DNA of 64,000 nucleotides from Cocos nucifera (lineage: Eukaryota > Streptophyta > Magnoliopsida > Arecales > Arecaceae). Location of the stretch: the NCBI GenBank assembly GCA_006176705.1, contig QRFJ01002470.1, positions 283,001-347,000 on the forward strand, read 5' to 3'. Positions 22,293 to 33,419 of this stretch are shown piece after piece (positions within the stretch are counted from its first letter, which is position 1; each line of letters starts with the position of its first letter). Both the position numbers and the translations under genes were made by a program. The notes beneath the pieces were generated by a model that was given only the letters and a program-made list of their open reading frames with translations, had not been told where the DNA came from and did no database searches.

Positions 22293-22400
22293 AACCCTAA
22301 CCGCTGCCATAGGTCAGACCTATGATAGTGGTTAGGGTTAACCGCTATCGTAGATTCTATTACAGTGGTTTCAAAAATTGCTGTCGTAGTATGTGCTGCT
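22200..22400. repeat. CACTA-1 subterminal repeats (5' end of coding strand)
   Basis: Dense copies of CCTATGGCAGCGGTT and its complement, for example gcctatggcagcggttaca (22238) and aaccgctgccataggtc (22299). More lie at 20890-20925 and 21115-21205. They match the left-end array at 10318-10690. Confidence 0.8.
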
Positions 22401-22424
22401 GTAATTTTTTCTGTAGTAGTGAAA

Positions 22425-22716
22425 CACCACTGCTGTCGATCTTTTTGTAACTTCCTCAAACCCCATCCTACCGCTGCTAGCCCTTCTTCTCAGGACTTCC
22501 ACCATCATCCACCACTATCAGCCCTTCTTCCCAAAACTTTCCCAAACCCTACCCCACCTCAACATTGCCCAGTTCTAATGCTTCAGGAGTTCCCCAACCC
22601 CATCACCGTCCAACTTCATCCAAAAGTATTCATATTTTTATTAGAACATTTATGCAATATTTTATCTAGGGAATAGGTGGAGATAAGTAGAAGATCTAAA
22701 TATGTACAACTATATA
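22425..22716. other. CT-rich flank of CACTA-1, no gene
   Basis: Continues the C/T-rich sequence of 9760-10296 that CACTA-1 interrupted (caccactgctgtcgatc, cttcctcaaaccccatcc). The 103-codon open frame here is low complexity and begins inside the transposon end, so it is not accepted as a gene. Confidence 0.5.
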
Positions 22717-23351
22717 TAGGGGTGTAAATGGATCGAGTTGGACCGGGTTATAAGTGATCCTGATCCAATCCAGTTTTTTGATCGAGTCCTAATGTTGGAC
22801 CCAGACCCAACCCAATTGAAAATTAGATCAGATCGGATCGGATCAGATCAGATCCATGATCAAAAAGTTTGCCCCATTGGATCATTTGGGTCGGATCAGG
22901 TCCATGTATAATCTGATCCCAATCTAAAAATTTTAGATCCAGTTCGAATCCAAATTTTAATCAGGCCTAATTCGTATGATAAACTAACATATGTGAAGTT
23001 TATAATAAAAGAAAATAAATTTTACTTTGCCTTGGCTCTTAATTTATAAATAATTTTTGAAAATTTTATCATTAAATTGAGTAAAACTTTTAAAAATAAC
23101 AATATTAGAGAGTATTTAGAATTCTAATCTCACTCTATTTACTTTATAATTTATATATTAGATTTAATATTAAATTTGGGTTGGGTCGGGTCGGGTCCAA
23201 ATTCAGTAAACCCAGACCCAACCTAGAATATTGAACGGTTCAATTTTAGAATCCGATCTAGCTCCGCGGGTCCTTTAACATGGGTCGGATCAGGTCTAAG
23301 CAGGTTGGGCTGGATCAGGTCATGGATCAACCCGACCCATTTGCAGCCTTA
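22717..23351. mobile_element. hAT-like MITE
   Basis: 635 bp with terminal inverted repeats: taggggtgtaaatggatcga at the left, and at the right acccatttgcagcctta, whose complement is taaggctgcaaatgggt. The interior is built of GGGTCGGGTC/GATCAGATC-type words. TAGGGGTG termini with GGGTCGGGTT-rich interiors are typical of plant hAT-type MITEs. No clean 8-bp duplication is visible; ctatatat (22710) and ctgtatat (23357) are a weak candidate. Confidence 0.65.
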
Positions 23352-24891
23352 ATTAGCTGTATATTTATAATATCTAAGCACAAATATGTGGTGAGAATGA
23401 TGAAAATTTATTGTTTGGAATAAAATTCTTGATTCTTGTTTATTGTGAGTTAGTCCCTTGAAGTATTGATTCCCTAAAAAAAATCTTATAATGATTAATC
23501 CATAAAGCAAGTCATTATGATTATATGTTTATGTATTCTTTTAAACTCAAGTTGTGGACTATTCTTTAGTATGTGACTCAACTTCAGTCTCTAATTAATC
23601 GATCTCAAGCCCAAATAATGACTTTCAAGCTTGCTTTTGTAAGTTTCTGCAAGTCAGTCTTGCTGTTTGTCTGATGTACTCCTACTATCTGGATAATTGA
23701 ATCGACAAGAACATTTAGAATTGATTTTAGGTGTAGCATAACTTATCTTTCCAAACTTTTGTGAAAAATTATGTAATAGCATACAGAAACTGTTTAGACG
23801 GTAGATTTATGTAATATCTTATAGAAATTATAAAATGGATATTCATTCATTGTATTGACTATAATTATTCATCTCAGTTTCACTACCCATATCTAGGTTG
23901 TATTAGAAGATTGCTAATATTGCTGGTTGAACTTTTATTGTCATTTTTGATTTCATAGAAGTTCATGATAAGGATTTTTATACTTCATAGGTTGGCCAAT
24001 ACTTATGGTTGTTTTCTTAACTACCTTTGAAAAGATCTTCTAAATGTCATTATCTTTTATAAAGTGATTTTGAGAAGTAAAAAAATAAGATATACATAGA
24101 CACATACGTACATACACATATGTATATATGCGTATGTTTGTACATATATTTGTATGTATATATGTATGTATATGTTCTGAAACGTTTAAGTTAAATATAT
24201 TATATAATCTTATATTCATGCTATGTCTCTATGGGCTCTTTTGCACTAATAAACATTTGCATATGTGCACATTGATTAATCTATATATGTATATAGGCGT
24301 GGATCCAATCATAATATGTATATATGTTTATTTCCAACCATAATATATATGTATGTATGTAGCCATAATAGTGTCATATTTAGATGTAAATTTTACTTAG
24401 TAGGCCTACGTGAAGATGGGACACTAAGATCGTATATTGTTATTAGGAGCCATAGCAAGTACAAAATGAAGTATCTGCTCTCTTTTAGTAAGATGCTTAA
24501 TTCATTAATATATTATTTATATTTTTTATAGTAAGATATAAATAACTAATAACTGATTTCCATTGTTTCTTACATTTGGCTCATGTGAAGTCCTCCAAGA
24601 TCTAGGAGAAAAACTCTTGAGGAAGCAAGAGATCTCTCCCCTAGTTGACCAATTATCGCTGCTATCCGAGGAGATATGCCGAGTTCATCAGGGGCATCTA
24701 GGAGTAGTTGACTGATGCCCACAGGGAATTAATATGACGGATGCCCTTCCATTATATACTTGATATCCCAATGATCATATAGGAGCGGACAATCATAGAC
24801 TAGTTCCTCCATTATTAGGATAAGAGTATGAGGGATTTTTGCTTAATTGGGATGGCAGACGTTGATCTTTCATCCTGAGGATGTTGTCCTT
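23352..24891. other. No recognised gene
   Basis: AT-rich DNA with no open frame above 71 codons and no domain I recognise. 24590-24890 is less AT-rich and includes aggagatatgccgagttcat and gatgcccttccattatata, which gave no recognisable protein in any frame. It may be low-copy intergenic sequence or an unknown element. Confidence 0.45.
24090..24360. repeat. TATG/TACA-type low-complexity repeat
   Basis: Interrupted runs such as acacatacgtacatacacat and tgtatgtatatatgtatgta, again near 24336-24362. Short open frames here are artefacts of composition. Confidence 0.75.
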
Positions 24892-26458
24892 TGATAATTA
24901 CAATAAATACACTATTAAAAATATTTATTAATTAATTAATTTATTCTTATTTTTAAGAATTAAATATTTTTATTTATTTATTTTAGAAAATACATTCATC
25001 AATGGAAAAAGCTTATTTTTTTAATTACAATAAAATAAGTTTGGAGCAAAATAGAGTTAAAATGAATCCAATATGAATTTTCAAAGAAAAAAATAAAAAA
25101 ATGATATGGCTCAGTCTGCGCGCTCAGCCAAGCTAATGAAAACAGCTCAGCTGGCATGTCCTAGCTCAGTTGGTGCATCGTTCAAGCTAGCTCAGCTAGA
25201 GAAGCCAATCCGTCGGTCTATAAAATCAAGCATAGATCGCTAGCTCAGTAGAACGCGGTGAATTAGCGCATGACACGTGGTGGACCAAGACCAGAGTTTA
25301 CAAAAATTCTCATGCAATGTATAGGGGCAGTTTTGTAATTCTAGTTGGCATGGTGCTTAGCGATTGGCTGTGGTTTGTGGTACACTTGGTTCACACGGTC
25401 CATGGGCATAGTAACTGCATGATCAGATGGATGAGGAAGTTGCCGGTGAAGATCGGACGGTAGGGATTTTTTCCTATTTTGATTTGATTTCCCAACTCTC
25501 TCCAGCACATGATCGGATGACTGACAATCATCCAAGCATTGATCCGACGGCTGTCGATGACTTCGATGGTGATCAAGCACCCAGATCATGATCCAACGGC
25601 CACAAAACCTCCTGATCAAAGAGATCTAATGACTAGAATTAATTCCGACCTTATCAAGGCTTTTCCAGTGAGTTTTTAAGTAATTTTCAGATCATTTGAT
25701 CTAGATTTGATGGCCAGAATTCACAAAACTCAATAGAATTCATCCAGAGACTATTTTAATCTAATTTTTCTTAGGATTTCTCCATATTTGCCTATCAAAA
25801 CTCCTTCTTAGTCCTACATTGCCTGGAAATAAAGACTCTAGCCCTCCAACATCTATTTAAAGGACTCCAGGCCAACAAAATTAGTCGTCTTCATTCAAGA
25901 AAAGATGATGATATAGGGTAGAGCCATGCTTTGGGTTAAAGATTGCTTTAAGGTAGATGGTGCCTAGAGAAAGAGCTGGATTTCTACACCATCTCAATGC
26001 CAACGTCGATCCAAGATCGAGATCAACACTAGTTTTTATTTTTTTTCTTATCTTTTTAATTTTATGTATTTAATTTTTGAATATTAATTTTAATGTAAAT
26101 TTTTTTATGCACTTTAAATTTTAGCTCTTCATTTTTAATTATAAATTTAAATTTTTATTCTTTATTCTAATTACTCTTTAATTTTATCTCAAATAGATGC
26201 TAATATCTAACTAGTAAATCTTAGTACCAAATTTATTTTTCTGCATCATTTATTTTTTTATTTTATTTTTGACTTTATTTTTATTTTAAAAATATTTTTT
26301 TTCTTTTATAAAAATTAAAGATTTTAAAACTAAAATAATACTATTTTCTCTGTGAATTCAACCCAACTTACTGCTATCCATGTATTTTTAATCATTTTAA
26401 GAAGTCAGAATTAAACTGATAAATACGATGTTCTAACAATAACATCGCACTCTTATCA
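24892..26458 (+). repeat. 5' LTR of Ty3-2
   Basis: Begins TGATAATTAC and ends CGCACTCTTATCA. It aligns with the solo LTR at 14130-15882. TATA box at 25853 (ctatttaaagga). Followed by the priming site. Confidence 0.78.
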
Positions 26459-26459
26459 A

Positions 26460-26486
26460 ATTTTTAGCATCGTTGTTGAAAAAGAC
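26460..26486 (+). promoter_or_regulatory. Ty3-2 primer-binding site (degenerate)
   Basis: tttttagcatcgttgttgaa followed by aaagac aligns with the common plant gypsy sequence TTTTTGGCGCCGTTGCCGGG, with C-to-T and G-to-A changes that look like methylation decay. Position directly after the LTR supports it. Confidence 0.6.
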
Positions 26487-27115
26487 ATAGACATTAAAGT
26501 TTTTGAACTCTTTGATTTTTCTATAAAATAAATTATAAATAAATTTTTATTTTTTTTATTTTTTATTAATTAATTTATTTATTTTGTATAAAAAAAGAGA
26601 AAAAGAACAAAAAGATTAGAATAAGAGAAAGCTTCCAATTTTACTTGATGAGATCAATCCTAACCCTGAACCTTTTTTTATTATTTATTTTATTTTTAAA
26701 TTAATTTAAAAAATATTTGTTTAAATTTAATTAAAAGCTTCATGACAAGATTAAAAATTTTAACTGCTTAAAGTATTCATCATATTAGTTTTATTTTTAT
26801 TTTTGATGATTGCTAGAGATAAGGTAAGCTTCTCAACTTCAATTAATTTCACGCATCTAATTTAGTTGCATAGAATCTCTTATTTGAAAGTGATTGTGCA
26901 TATGCATCTTTAAATCAATTTAATTAAGGACATGACCCATTAAACAAGATAAGATAAAAATTTGATCATCCTTTCTTGGTCCATAAATAACTAACTAGCA
27001 TCCTGCATTGACCTAAATCTTTAATTAAAGTCAATTAGACATCAGCCCTAGGAACTCGAGTTCATTAGGATAAGAAATCCTAAAAATTAGACTGAATTAA
27101 GATTAGTCAGTTTGA

Positions 27116-27260
27116 CTAGTGTCTAAGGCAAGTGGTTTAGAAATTGTATTTCGAAGAAAGATGGTTATTTAATTAATTTCGTTAGTTTATCTACCCAAGC
27201 CAATTGATGTCTAAGGCAAGCAATGGGGGGACTTTCATCGATCTTACACTTACCTGATCA
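27116..27260 (+). other. Leader motif pair in Ty3-2 (GTCTAAGGCAAG / CTTACCTG)
   Basis: Two units: gtgtctaaggcaagtgg (27119) ending near gtttatctacccaagcca, and gatgtctaaggcaagcaatg (27206) ending cacttacctgatca (27247-27260). The same paired layout occurs in the leaders of Copia-1, Copia-3 and Copia-4. Confidence 0.6.
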
Positions 27261-27469
27261 ATTGAGTGGCTGATCTTATACTTAAAGGACTTGAAGGTGA
27301 ATATGGCAGTTAGAAGCTATCTAGATCTAGAATAATCCTTAGTCAGGTTTGATTGCCTAACTTGATTGCTAACTAAAAATATCAAACCTAATTAAATCCT
27401 AATCTTTTATCTTTTCTTAGCTTTAGGACTCCTTAGGACCTCTTCTCTTTTTTCTTCTTCTTTTACCCT

Positions 27470-27600
27470 CTAAAAATAAAATAAAATAAAATAAAATAAA
27501 AAATTAAAATAAATTAAATTAAACTAAATTAAAAATAATAATAAAATAAATAAAATTATAAAAAATAATAAATAAATAATAAATAATAAAAAAATCTAAA
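27470..27600. repeat. (AAAAT)n-type simple repeat
   Basis: aaaataaaataaaataaaat grading into taaatt and aataataaa variants; leader of Ty3-2. Confidence 0.9.
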
Positions 27601-27734
27601 AAATTTTGAACCATATATTAGGGTTGCACTAGTACATGCATAGTAGGAGATTATTTTTTTTGATCTAATTGAATTCAATCATGAAATTGAATGACTAAAT
27701 CATATTAAACTTGAAAATCAAATGATTGGAAATA

Positions 27735-28321
27735 ATGGAGAACCACCTAGGCAGATGAAGGGATATTTTATTTGTTCCATCTATAATCCATCGACTTATA
27801 TCTAGTTACTTGATATCCATGCTATTCACTATGAGATCAAACTGACCATAATTTAGATGCTTCCATCTTTCTACAGAAATACCAATGAAGATCCTTACAA
27901 GCATCTGAATAAATTCTTAGAAATCTGCTCTATGATGAAAATTTAAAATTTTTTTGATGATGTCTTTAGACTAATTTTATTTTTTTTATCATTAAAAGAT
28001 AGCCAAGTACTGGCTTGGTATAATAGAAAGACCAATCAAAACCTGGGCTGAATTACAAAATAATTTTTTTAAAAAATTTTATTTCATAGATCGAACCAAC
28101 ACTATGAGGTGAGCTATTACTGAATTTGCTCAGCTTCCAGTAGAACAGATTCACGAGTTATGGGAGAAACTTAAGAAACTTTTTAGAAAATGTCCACATC
28201 ATGGTCTATCTAAGTGGCAAATAGCTCAAACTTTTTATAAGGATTTAGGAGACCAATATAAATAAATGGTAGATGCATTTTATAGAGGTGCATTCATGAA
28301 TAAAAGTGAGGATGAAGTCTA
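27735..28321 (+). pseudogene. Ty3-2 gag (retrotransposon gag), N-terminal part
   Basis: Structural capsid protein in intact relatives. The frame from ATG 27735 gives MEPPRQMKGYFICSIYNPST, then after frame slips IQMLPSFYRNTNEDPYKHLN, KFLEICSMMKI and LSLKDSQVLAWY. These match the start of the retrotransposon gag domain (PF03732): a hydrophobic strand before a conserved F.G....P..HL..F, then a KD+A..WL region. Stops and shifts are present. It is cut off at 28321 by the Copia-1 LTR. Confidence 0.7.
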
Positions 28322-31073
28322 TGTTGGAAAATGTGCCCTAAAGCCAATCATCTAAGTAGTAGATGATTGGAATTAGTATATAAATTATCTAATAATAATA
28401 GTTATTTGGCTGGTTCATCATAAAAATTTTATCTTCCTTAAATGAACTTCTAAATTATAATGAAGTCCTTAGAACCATAATCAATCGATAAAGAAAGATT
28501 TATCGAATGGTTCTTAAACTGTTCATGACTAAATAATAAGTTATTAATAAGGATGATAACTTATCGAGTATAGATCATTGTATGCCATATACATTGGTTG
28601 TTTTCACAACCAAATGGTATGAAGACACTGGTATGACATCCAGATGAGATGTAGGAATATATCTGCATTGAACATGACTAATGTAACACTCTATTATCAA
28701 AAGTAGCTAGTTAAGACCAATGGATATAAGTGTTCCTCTAACCTGAGATCACCATGGTTACTTGCAAGTAACTTACTGTACTTTGGTGCTGGACTGTCTG
28801 TATTTCTAATATAGATTTGAAAGATTTTTGGGTATAGTCAAGTATTTATGAAGTTGATGTGTGAGTCAAGATAGAATTGACTACTCCTGATTAGCTTCAG
28901 GAAGAGAATGTCTCATTGTATTTTAATTTAGTAAAATCCAAATTTGGGTAATCCTCATGAAGAGTCACGAGATTTGCAAAATTTTGAAACACAATAGAGA
29001 TGACTTGTATAAGTGATTGACAGCATGCTCAAAGTCATCTTAAGCATTATTGATCAAAAGGATGAATTATATGGTAACCATGGGCCAGGGTTCTAAGAAT
29101 GTTGCTTTGCATACATTCGACCATTCGGACATCGAGAACTATTGCTAGATGGTTACTTCGATTAGTATAGAAATTAGTTTCTGTACCACCGACTTAGGTT
29201 CAAATCTATAGGATCACATACATTAGAGATTGTAATATAATCAGATGGTTAATCAATGATTGAGAATCGTTCTTAGGTCAAACTATCAATATATTGATGT
29301 TTGACCTAATATAAGTATTGTAGGAGGATTTATTAGCAATTGGATTGCTAATTGACTAAATTTGATTAAGCATTTGGGCTGAGATCAAGTCTATTTAAAT
29401 TAGATTTAATTAGAATTAGTTTAGACTAAATTAGATTAAGTTTAATTGATTTATTGGATAAGTCAATTATAAGAAAAAAATAATTTCTAGTTGGACTAAG
29501 ATTTGAGTGCACCTAATTTTTAATTGAGTTAGGATTTAAATCAAATTTAAATATGATTTAAATCTAACTTAATTAGATTTTTTGTTAGACTAGGATCATC
29601 CATAATTAGGTTGCATTTAATTTGATTTGAATTAGATTCAAAATAATTTTAACCTAGTTAAATAAGAAAAGTCCCAGTTAGACTGGGACTCTCACTCCAA
29701 CCGGGACTCTCACTCCTTCCTTGCGCCAAAAAAAGTCAATGTCCATATTTTATTTCTAGATCTTTATGTGATGTTCTTCACGCCAATAATAGCTTCTCAA
29801 TGCACCAAATATCTGAAGAGATTAATTAAAATTTGATTTGATCAAATTTGGTAAGTGGTTTGATTTTGTTTTCTTTTGAAAGAATCCTAATTCTCCTAAA
29901 ACTTTTCCTTGGTCTCCTATTAAGACTAGGTTTTGACCTAATCTTTCATACATAAAAGGGAGGATGCCTCCTATCAGGTTTAGGATGTGTAAAATTTGGA
30001 AAAATCATGAAAAACTAGAAGAAAAGTAGGAGGAGCCATGGAAGACTTTGGACGCCAAGTTTCATGAAGGAGAGACCTCATTAAGCCATCAATTGTTGAT
30101 GTCATGAAGAGAGAAAGGTAAGAGAAAAATTATTTTCTCTTAGAGATTTATTTCTAATCTTTCTTTGTTTATTCTTTATGATTTTTATATGATAAAAATT
30201 TGAGAGAGAGAGAGAAAGAGGGTGTGGGGATCTGTGCTCCAAGATGTTGGAGCATAGTGATTTTTTTGGACATGATCTGATTACATCCTAATGAGAGAAG
30301 AAAAAGAGAAGAAGGTCTTCTCTTAGGATTTCTTTGAGAACCCTTCTTCTCCATATTTTTATGAGATTTTTCTATGAGAAAAACTAGAGAGTGTGAGATC
30401 TGGAAACATGAAAAAAATCTAAGGAAGAAGATCTTCCCTTGTCCTAGCATGAAGATGTTTTCAGGACATCAATCGTTGATGTCTTAAAAGAGAAGATTTG
30501 TCTTCTCTTAGGATCTTTTTCTAATGTATTTTAATTTTGATTTTTGGGAGATCCAAAGATTAGATTTCTCCCTTATTCCTCCTCATATTCTTCATCTCTT
30601 GGAGTATCCAAGAGATTCGAAGAATAAATTTTAGATTAATCATTCAAAGAAATCTACGAGAAGCTAGCACTTCAAGCAGATCTTCATTCGACGAACCTTC
30701 GATTTTGTTGCAGTCTCTGGTGGATTACCTATAGAGACTGAACACGTGTGTGGCTCTAAAGATAATAATAAAAATCAATCATGGAGTTCTCGACTCATGC
30801 AAGATAAGAGATTTGATCTCTTCTCTCACCTAGATGCAATTTAGGTTTCAGATCTAGAATCATTTTAGATCTAGGATATTGATTATATCAATACCAAACC
30901 CTTGTATTTTCAGAGTTAGAATATATTATGACATATTATAGATCCTAGATGTAGGATTTAGTAATTAGATTACATGTATTTATAAATTAAATAGTTTAAT
31001 TTACAACTTTTGCTACATTATTTTTCAAAAATATTTTAAAATTTATGCATGAAATTCTATATATTTTTCATCA
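28322..31073 (+). repeat. 5' LTR of Copia-1
   Basis: 2752 bp, starting TGTTGGAAAATGTGCC and ending TTTTTCATCA. It aligns throughout with 35856-37773 at about 90% by eye. TATA box near 29947 (tcatacataaaaggg). The open frame at 30169-30450 (minus) lies in the R/U5 part and is not a gene. Confidence 0.85.
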
Positions 31074-31074
31074 G

Positions 31075-31086
31075 TGATATCGGAGC
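31075..31086 (+). promoter_or_regulatory. Copia-1 primer-binding site (tRNA-iMet)
   Basis: tgatatcggagc against the standard TGGTATCAGAGC, two changes, one base after the LTR. Confidence 0.75.
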
Positions 31087-31151
31087 ATCTAAGTTTATTT
31101 ATAACATGATTATATTTACATCAAATTAAATCTAAAAAATAAAATTCTAAA

Positions 31152-31232
31152 GATCACACATACTGTTATAAGATTATCCTACCGTAAGATTTATCCCTTA
31201 TAGTGGAGAGGTTGTCTTAGTATGTGTAGATC
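31152..31232 (+). other. Copia-1 leader stem-loop 1
   Basis: gatcacacatact (31152-31164) pairs with agtatgtgtagatc (31219-31232): 13 bp with one bulged A. The loop contains ataagattatcctaccgtaa. A second, decayed copy lies at 31362-31445. Confidence 0.6.
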
Positions 31233-31361
31233 TATTCTTGAATCATGAATAAGTTAGATATGACCTAAAAAATTTTATGATTTACTTTTTAATTTTAAAT
31301 CTAAAATTAAATGGATGTTAGATCTATTTTTGATTATTTAGATTAGATCTAAATAATATTG

Positions 31362-31445
31362 GATTACACATACTGCTATAAGGTTGTCCTACTATAAGGT
31401 TTATCCCTTACAATGAAGATGTTGTCCTAATATATACTGATCCAA
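31362..31445 (+). repeat. Copia-1 leader stem-loop 2 (duplicate)
   Basis: acacatactgctataaggtt and tttatcccttacaatgaaga repeat 31156-31215 with a few changes, 210 bp downstream. The duplicate pair is also present in Copia-3 (minus strand, about 54620-54700 and 54810-54885). Confidence 0.6.
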
Positions 31446-32170
31446 ATAACCTAAATCATAAATATATTAGATGAGATCTAAAATAATTTTTAATTTATTT
31501 TTAGATTTTAAATTTAATTTTAAATAATTTATGATCTGATCCATATGATGTATTTTATATTTAGATCTAGATCCTATTATTGCATATGTTGATATATAAT
31601 TTTTATTTTGAATCTAGAATATGTATGACATACTTATTTTATAGAATTTAAATTGAGAACTTACTTTCAGCAAAACTCTAGATTCAAAACCCTAGGATAT
31701 GATCAAAACATTAAAACAAATCAGATCTAAAACCATTTATTGAATATGATTCAATGTAAATTGTTTACCAATTTGAAAATATTTCAAATGATTAAGTCAT
31801 AAATTAGTTGTGAGGTTCCATAAACCCAAACTCATAAGCTTTGAACTTAATTAAGAATTAAGTGATTATTTAGAATTTAGGTTTATGATTTAAAGATCCT
31901 AAGATAATTTTATAAAACATAGGTTAAAGGGTAATGGGTTAGCTTTGATCAGGTCCTTAACTAGGTTAGACCTAGGGTTAGATTAAATATGGACTTAGTT
32001 AAGAAATTGATCAAACCTAATTAATAGTTAATTAGGATTAGGTCATTTCTATAGATCACTTCAATAGTTGTAGTTGATCAAAGTCCATACATCTAACAAA
32101 TGGATACTGATCGTAGCTCAGTGGTCGAGCTCGAGTCTTTAGGCAGACCAAATCAAAATTGATAAATTGA

Positions 32171-32300
32171 TTGATATCTAATGTAAGTCTGGCATCTCAG
32201 ACTGGTGGTTTTTAATTGGCAGCTTGTTTATCTGGTCATTTCTGATGGTGTCTAAGGCAAGCTTTGACAGACCCTCCCACCGATCTCATTTACCTGGCCA
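32171..32300 (+). other. Leader motif pair in Copia-1
   Basis: Unit 1 is gatatctaatgtaagtctgg (32173) to gtttatctggtca; unit 2 is ggtgtctaaggcaagctttg (32247) to tcatttacctggcca (32286-32300). Same layout as in Ty3-2. Confidence 0.6.
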
Positions 32301-33419
32301 ATATGGTTAATCAGGTCTTGATTAGGTTGCTCATTGATTCGTGCTAACCCATATCACATAGAAAATCAATTAGACTAATTTTATTTAGTGAGACTGATCT
32401 AGGTGTCCATAGACTGATGTTGATCCTAGTCCTTATCAAAGACTTGAGAAGTCAGTGGGAGGACTTGACTTGATGAAGTCAGTGGGAGCAAATTGGTCCA
32501 TGTCCTTTCTCTTCTAAAATCATAAATAATTTAAATTCTTTAAAATTATTAGATCTTTAAAATGATAAAATTATGAAGTTAGCTAAGTCATAGCCTCCCA
32601 TTAAGTTGGATGATAATGGATCCATTAACTCAATAATCATTAAAGGCCCAAAGGCCTAGTACTTATTGACTAATAGAATTATCATTCATAATATGATAAC
32701 TTGGAATTGTCTCTCTAATGGTGGTTAGGTTGGCTAACCAAAGTTGGACTTAATCATTCTTTGGTTAGATGCACCAAGTATGATCATGTTAATGGTTGGA
32801 CCTAATCGGATCCTTACAGTGGAGGCCAAAGTCTATCGATTAAGTTTCTAGGGCAAAATTAAATTATTAGAAGTTCTTTGAAGAAATAATTAATTAATGA
32901 ACCTACCCGTAGATGCGCATAGGTTGGCCGATCAAAGTCGGACTTGTGTGTAGTCTATATGGATTCTAGTACCTACTAGAAAATTAAAATAATTTCTCGA
33001 ATTGGAGATAGAGGCTACCAATTTGAATAAAATAATAGAAGAACCTTTAGACTAAAGTCCAAGTCTCAAGGCTTAAAATAATTCATATACTTAAGTCATT
33101 ATTCTTTTTTCTTAGAATAAGGCTGAACCCTAATTGCTCAAATCACTGTTAGACAGTGATGACTTTAGGGACCCAACTTCGATAATTAGTATCGACAGTT
33201 GAATTTGGTTTAGCAATATGAATGGGTTCGTATTGGGGCTTCTAAGTCCAGTCAAAATAATTAGTCCAAAATTGATCCAAATCAGACATAGTGCTTCTAT
33301 TATTAGAAGTAGGGTTATAGAAAGAAGAGTTGTCTTGCTTTTCTTGACCATAATAGGCTGAACAAGAGGAAGAAGCACGAGTTGCTTATCAAGAATGTTA
33401 TATGATAACACCTTATAAT

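Larger units (their letters stand above)
10300..22421 (-). mobile_element. CACTA-1: En/Spm-type CACTA transposon, near complete
   Basis: A 12,122-bp element. The right end is tttttctgtagtagtg (22406-22421), the reverse complement of CACTACTACAGAAAAA. The left end is tactactatagaaca (10300), the same terminus with the first C changed to T. Both ends are flanked by AAA (10297-10299 and 22422-22424), the 3-bp duplication expected for CACTA elements. Subterminal repeats of the CTATGGCAGCGGTT type fill both ends. The coding strand is minus: a TNP2-type transposase (18993-13810) then a Transposase_24-like gene (12630-10872). Two solo LTRs, a GC-rich block and a large inverted repeat lie inside. Confidence 0.9.
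24892..28321 (+). mobile_element. Ty3-2: Ty3/gypsy element, 5' part (LTR, leader, gag), split by Copia-1
   Basis: 5' LTR 24892-26458, priming site at about 26465, a 1.2-kb leader and the N-terminal part of gag. Copia-1 begins at 28322 inside gag. The remaining gag, pol and 3' LTR are not seen in the window and may lie beyond it or be lost. Confidence 0.75.

Noticed and set aside
22710..23364. 8-bp target duplication (ctatatat / ctgtatat) for the hAT-like MITE
   Set aside because: It does not abut the right terminal repeat and the left copy is simple AT repeat; kept only as a weak candidate.
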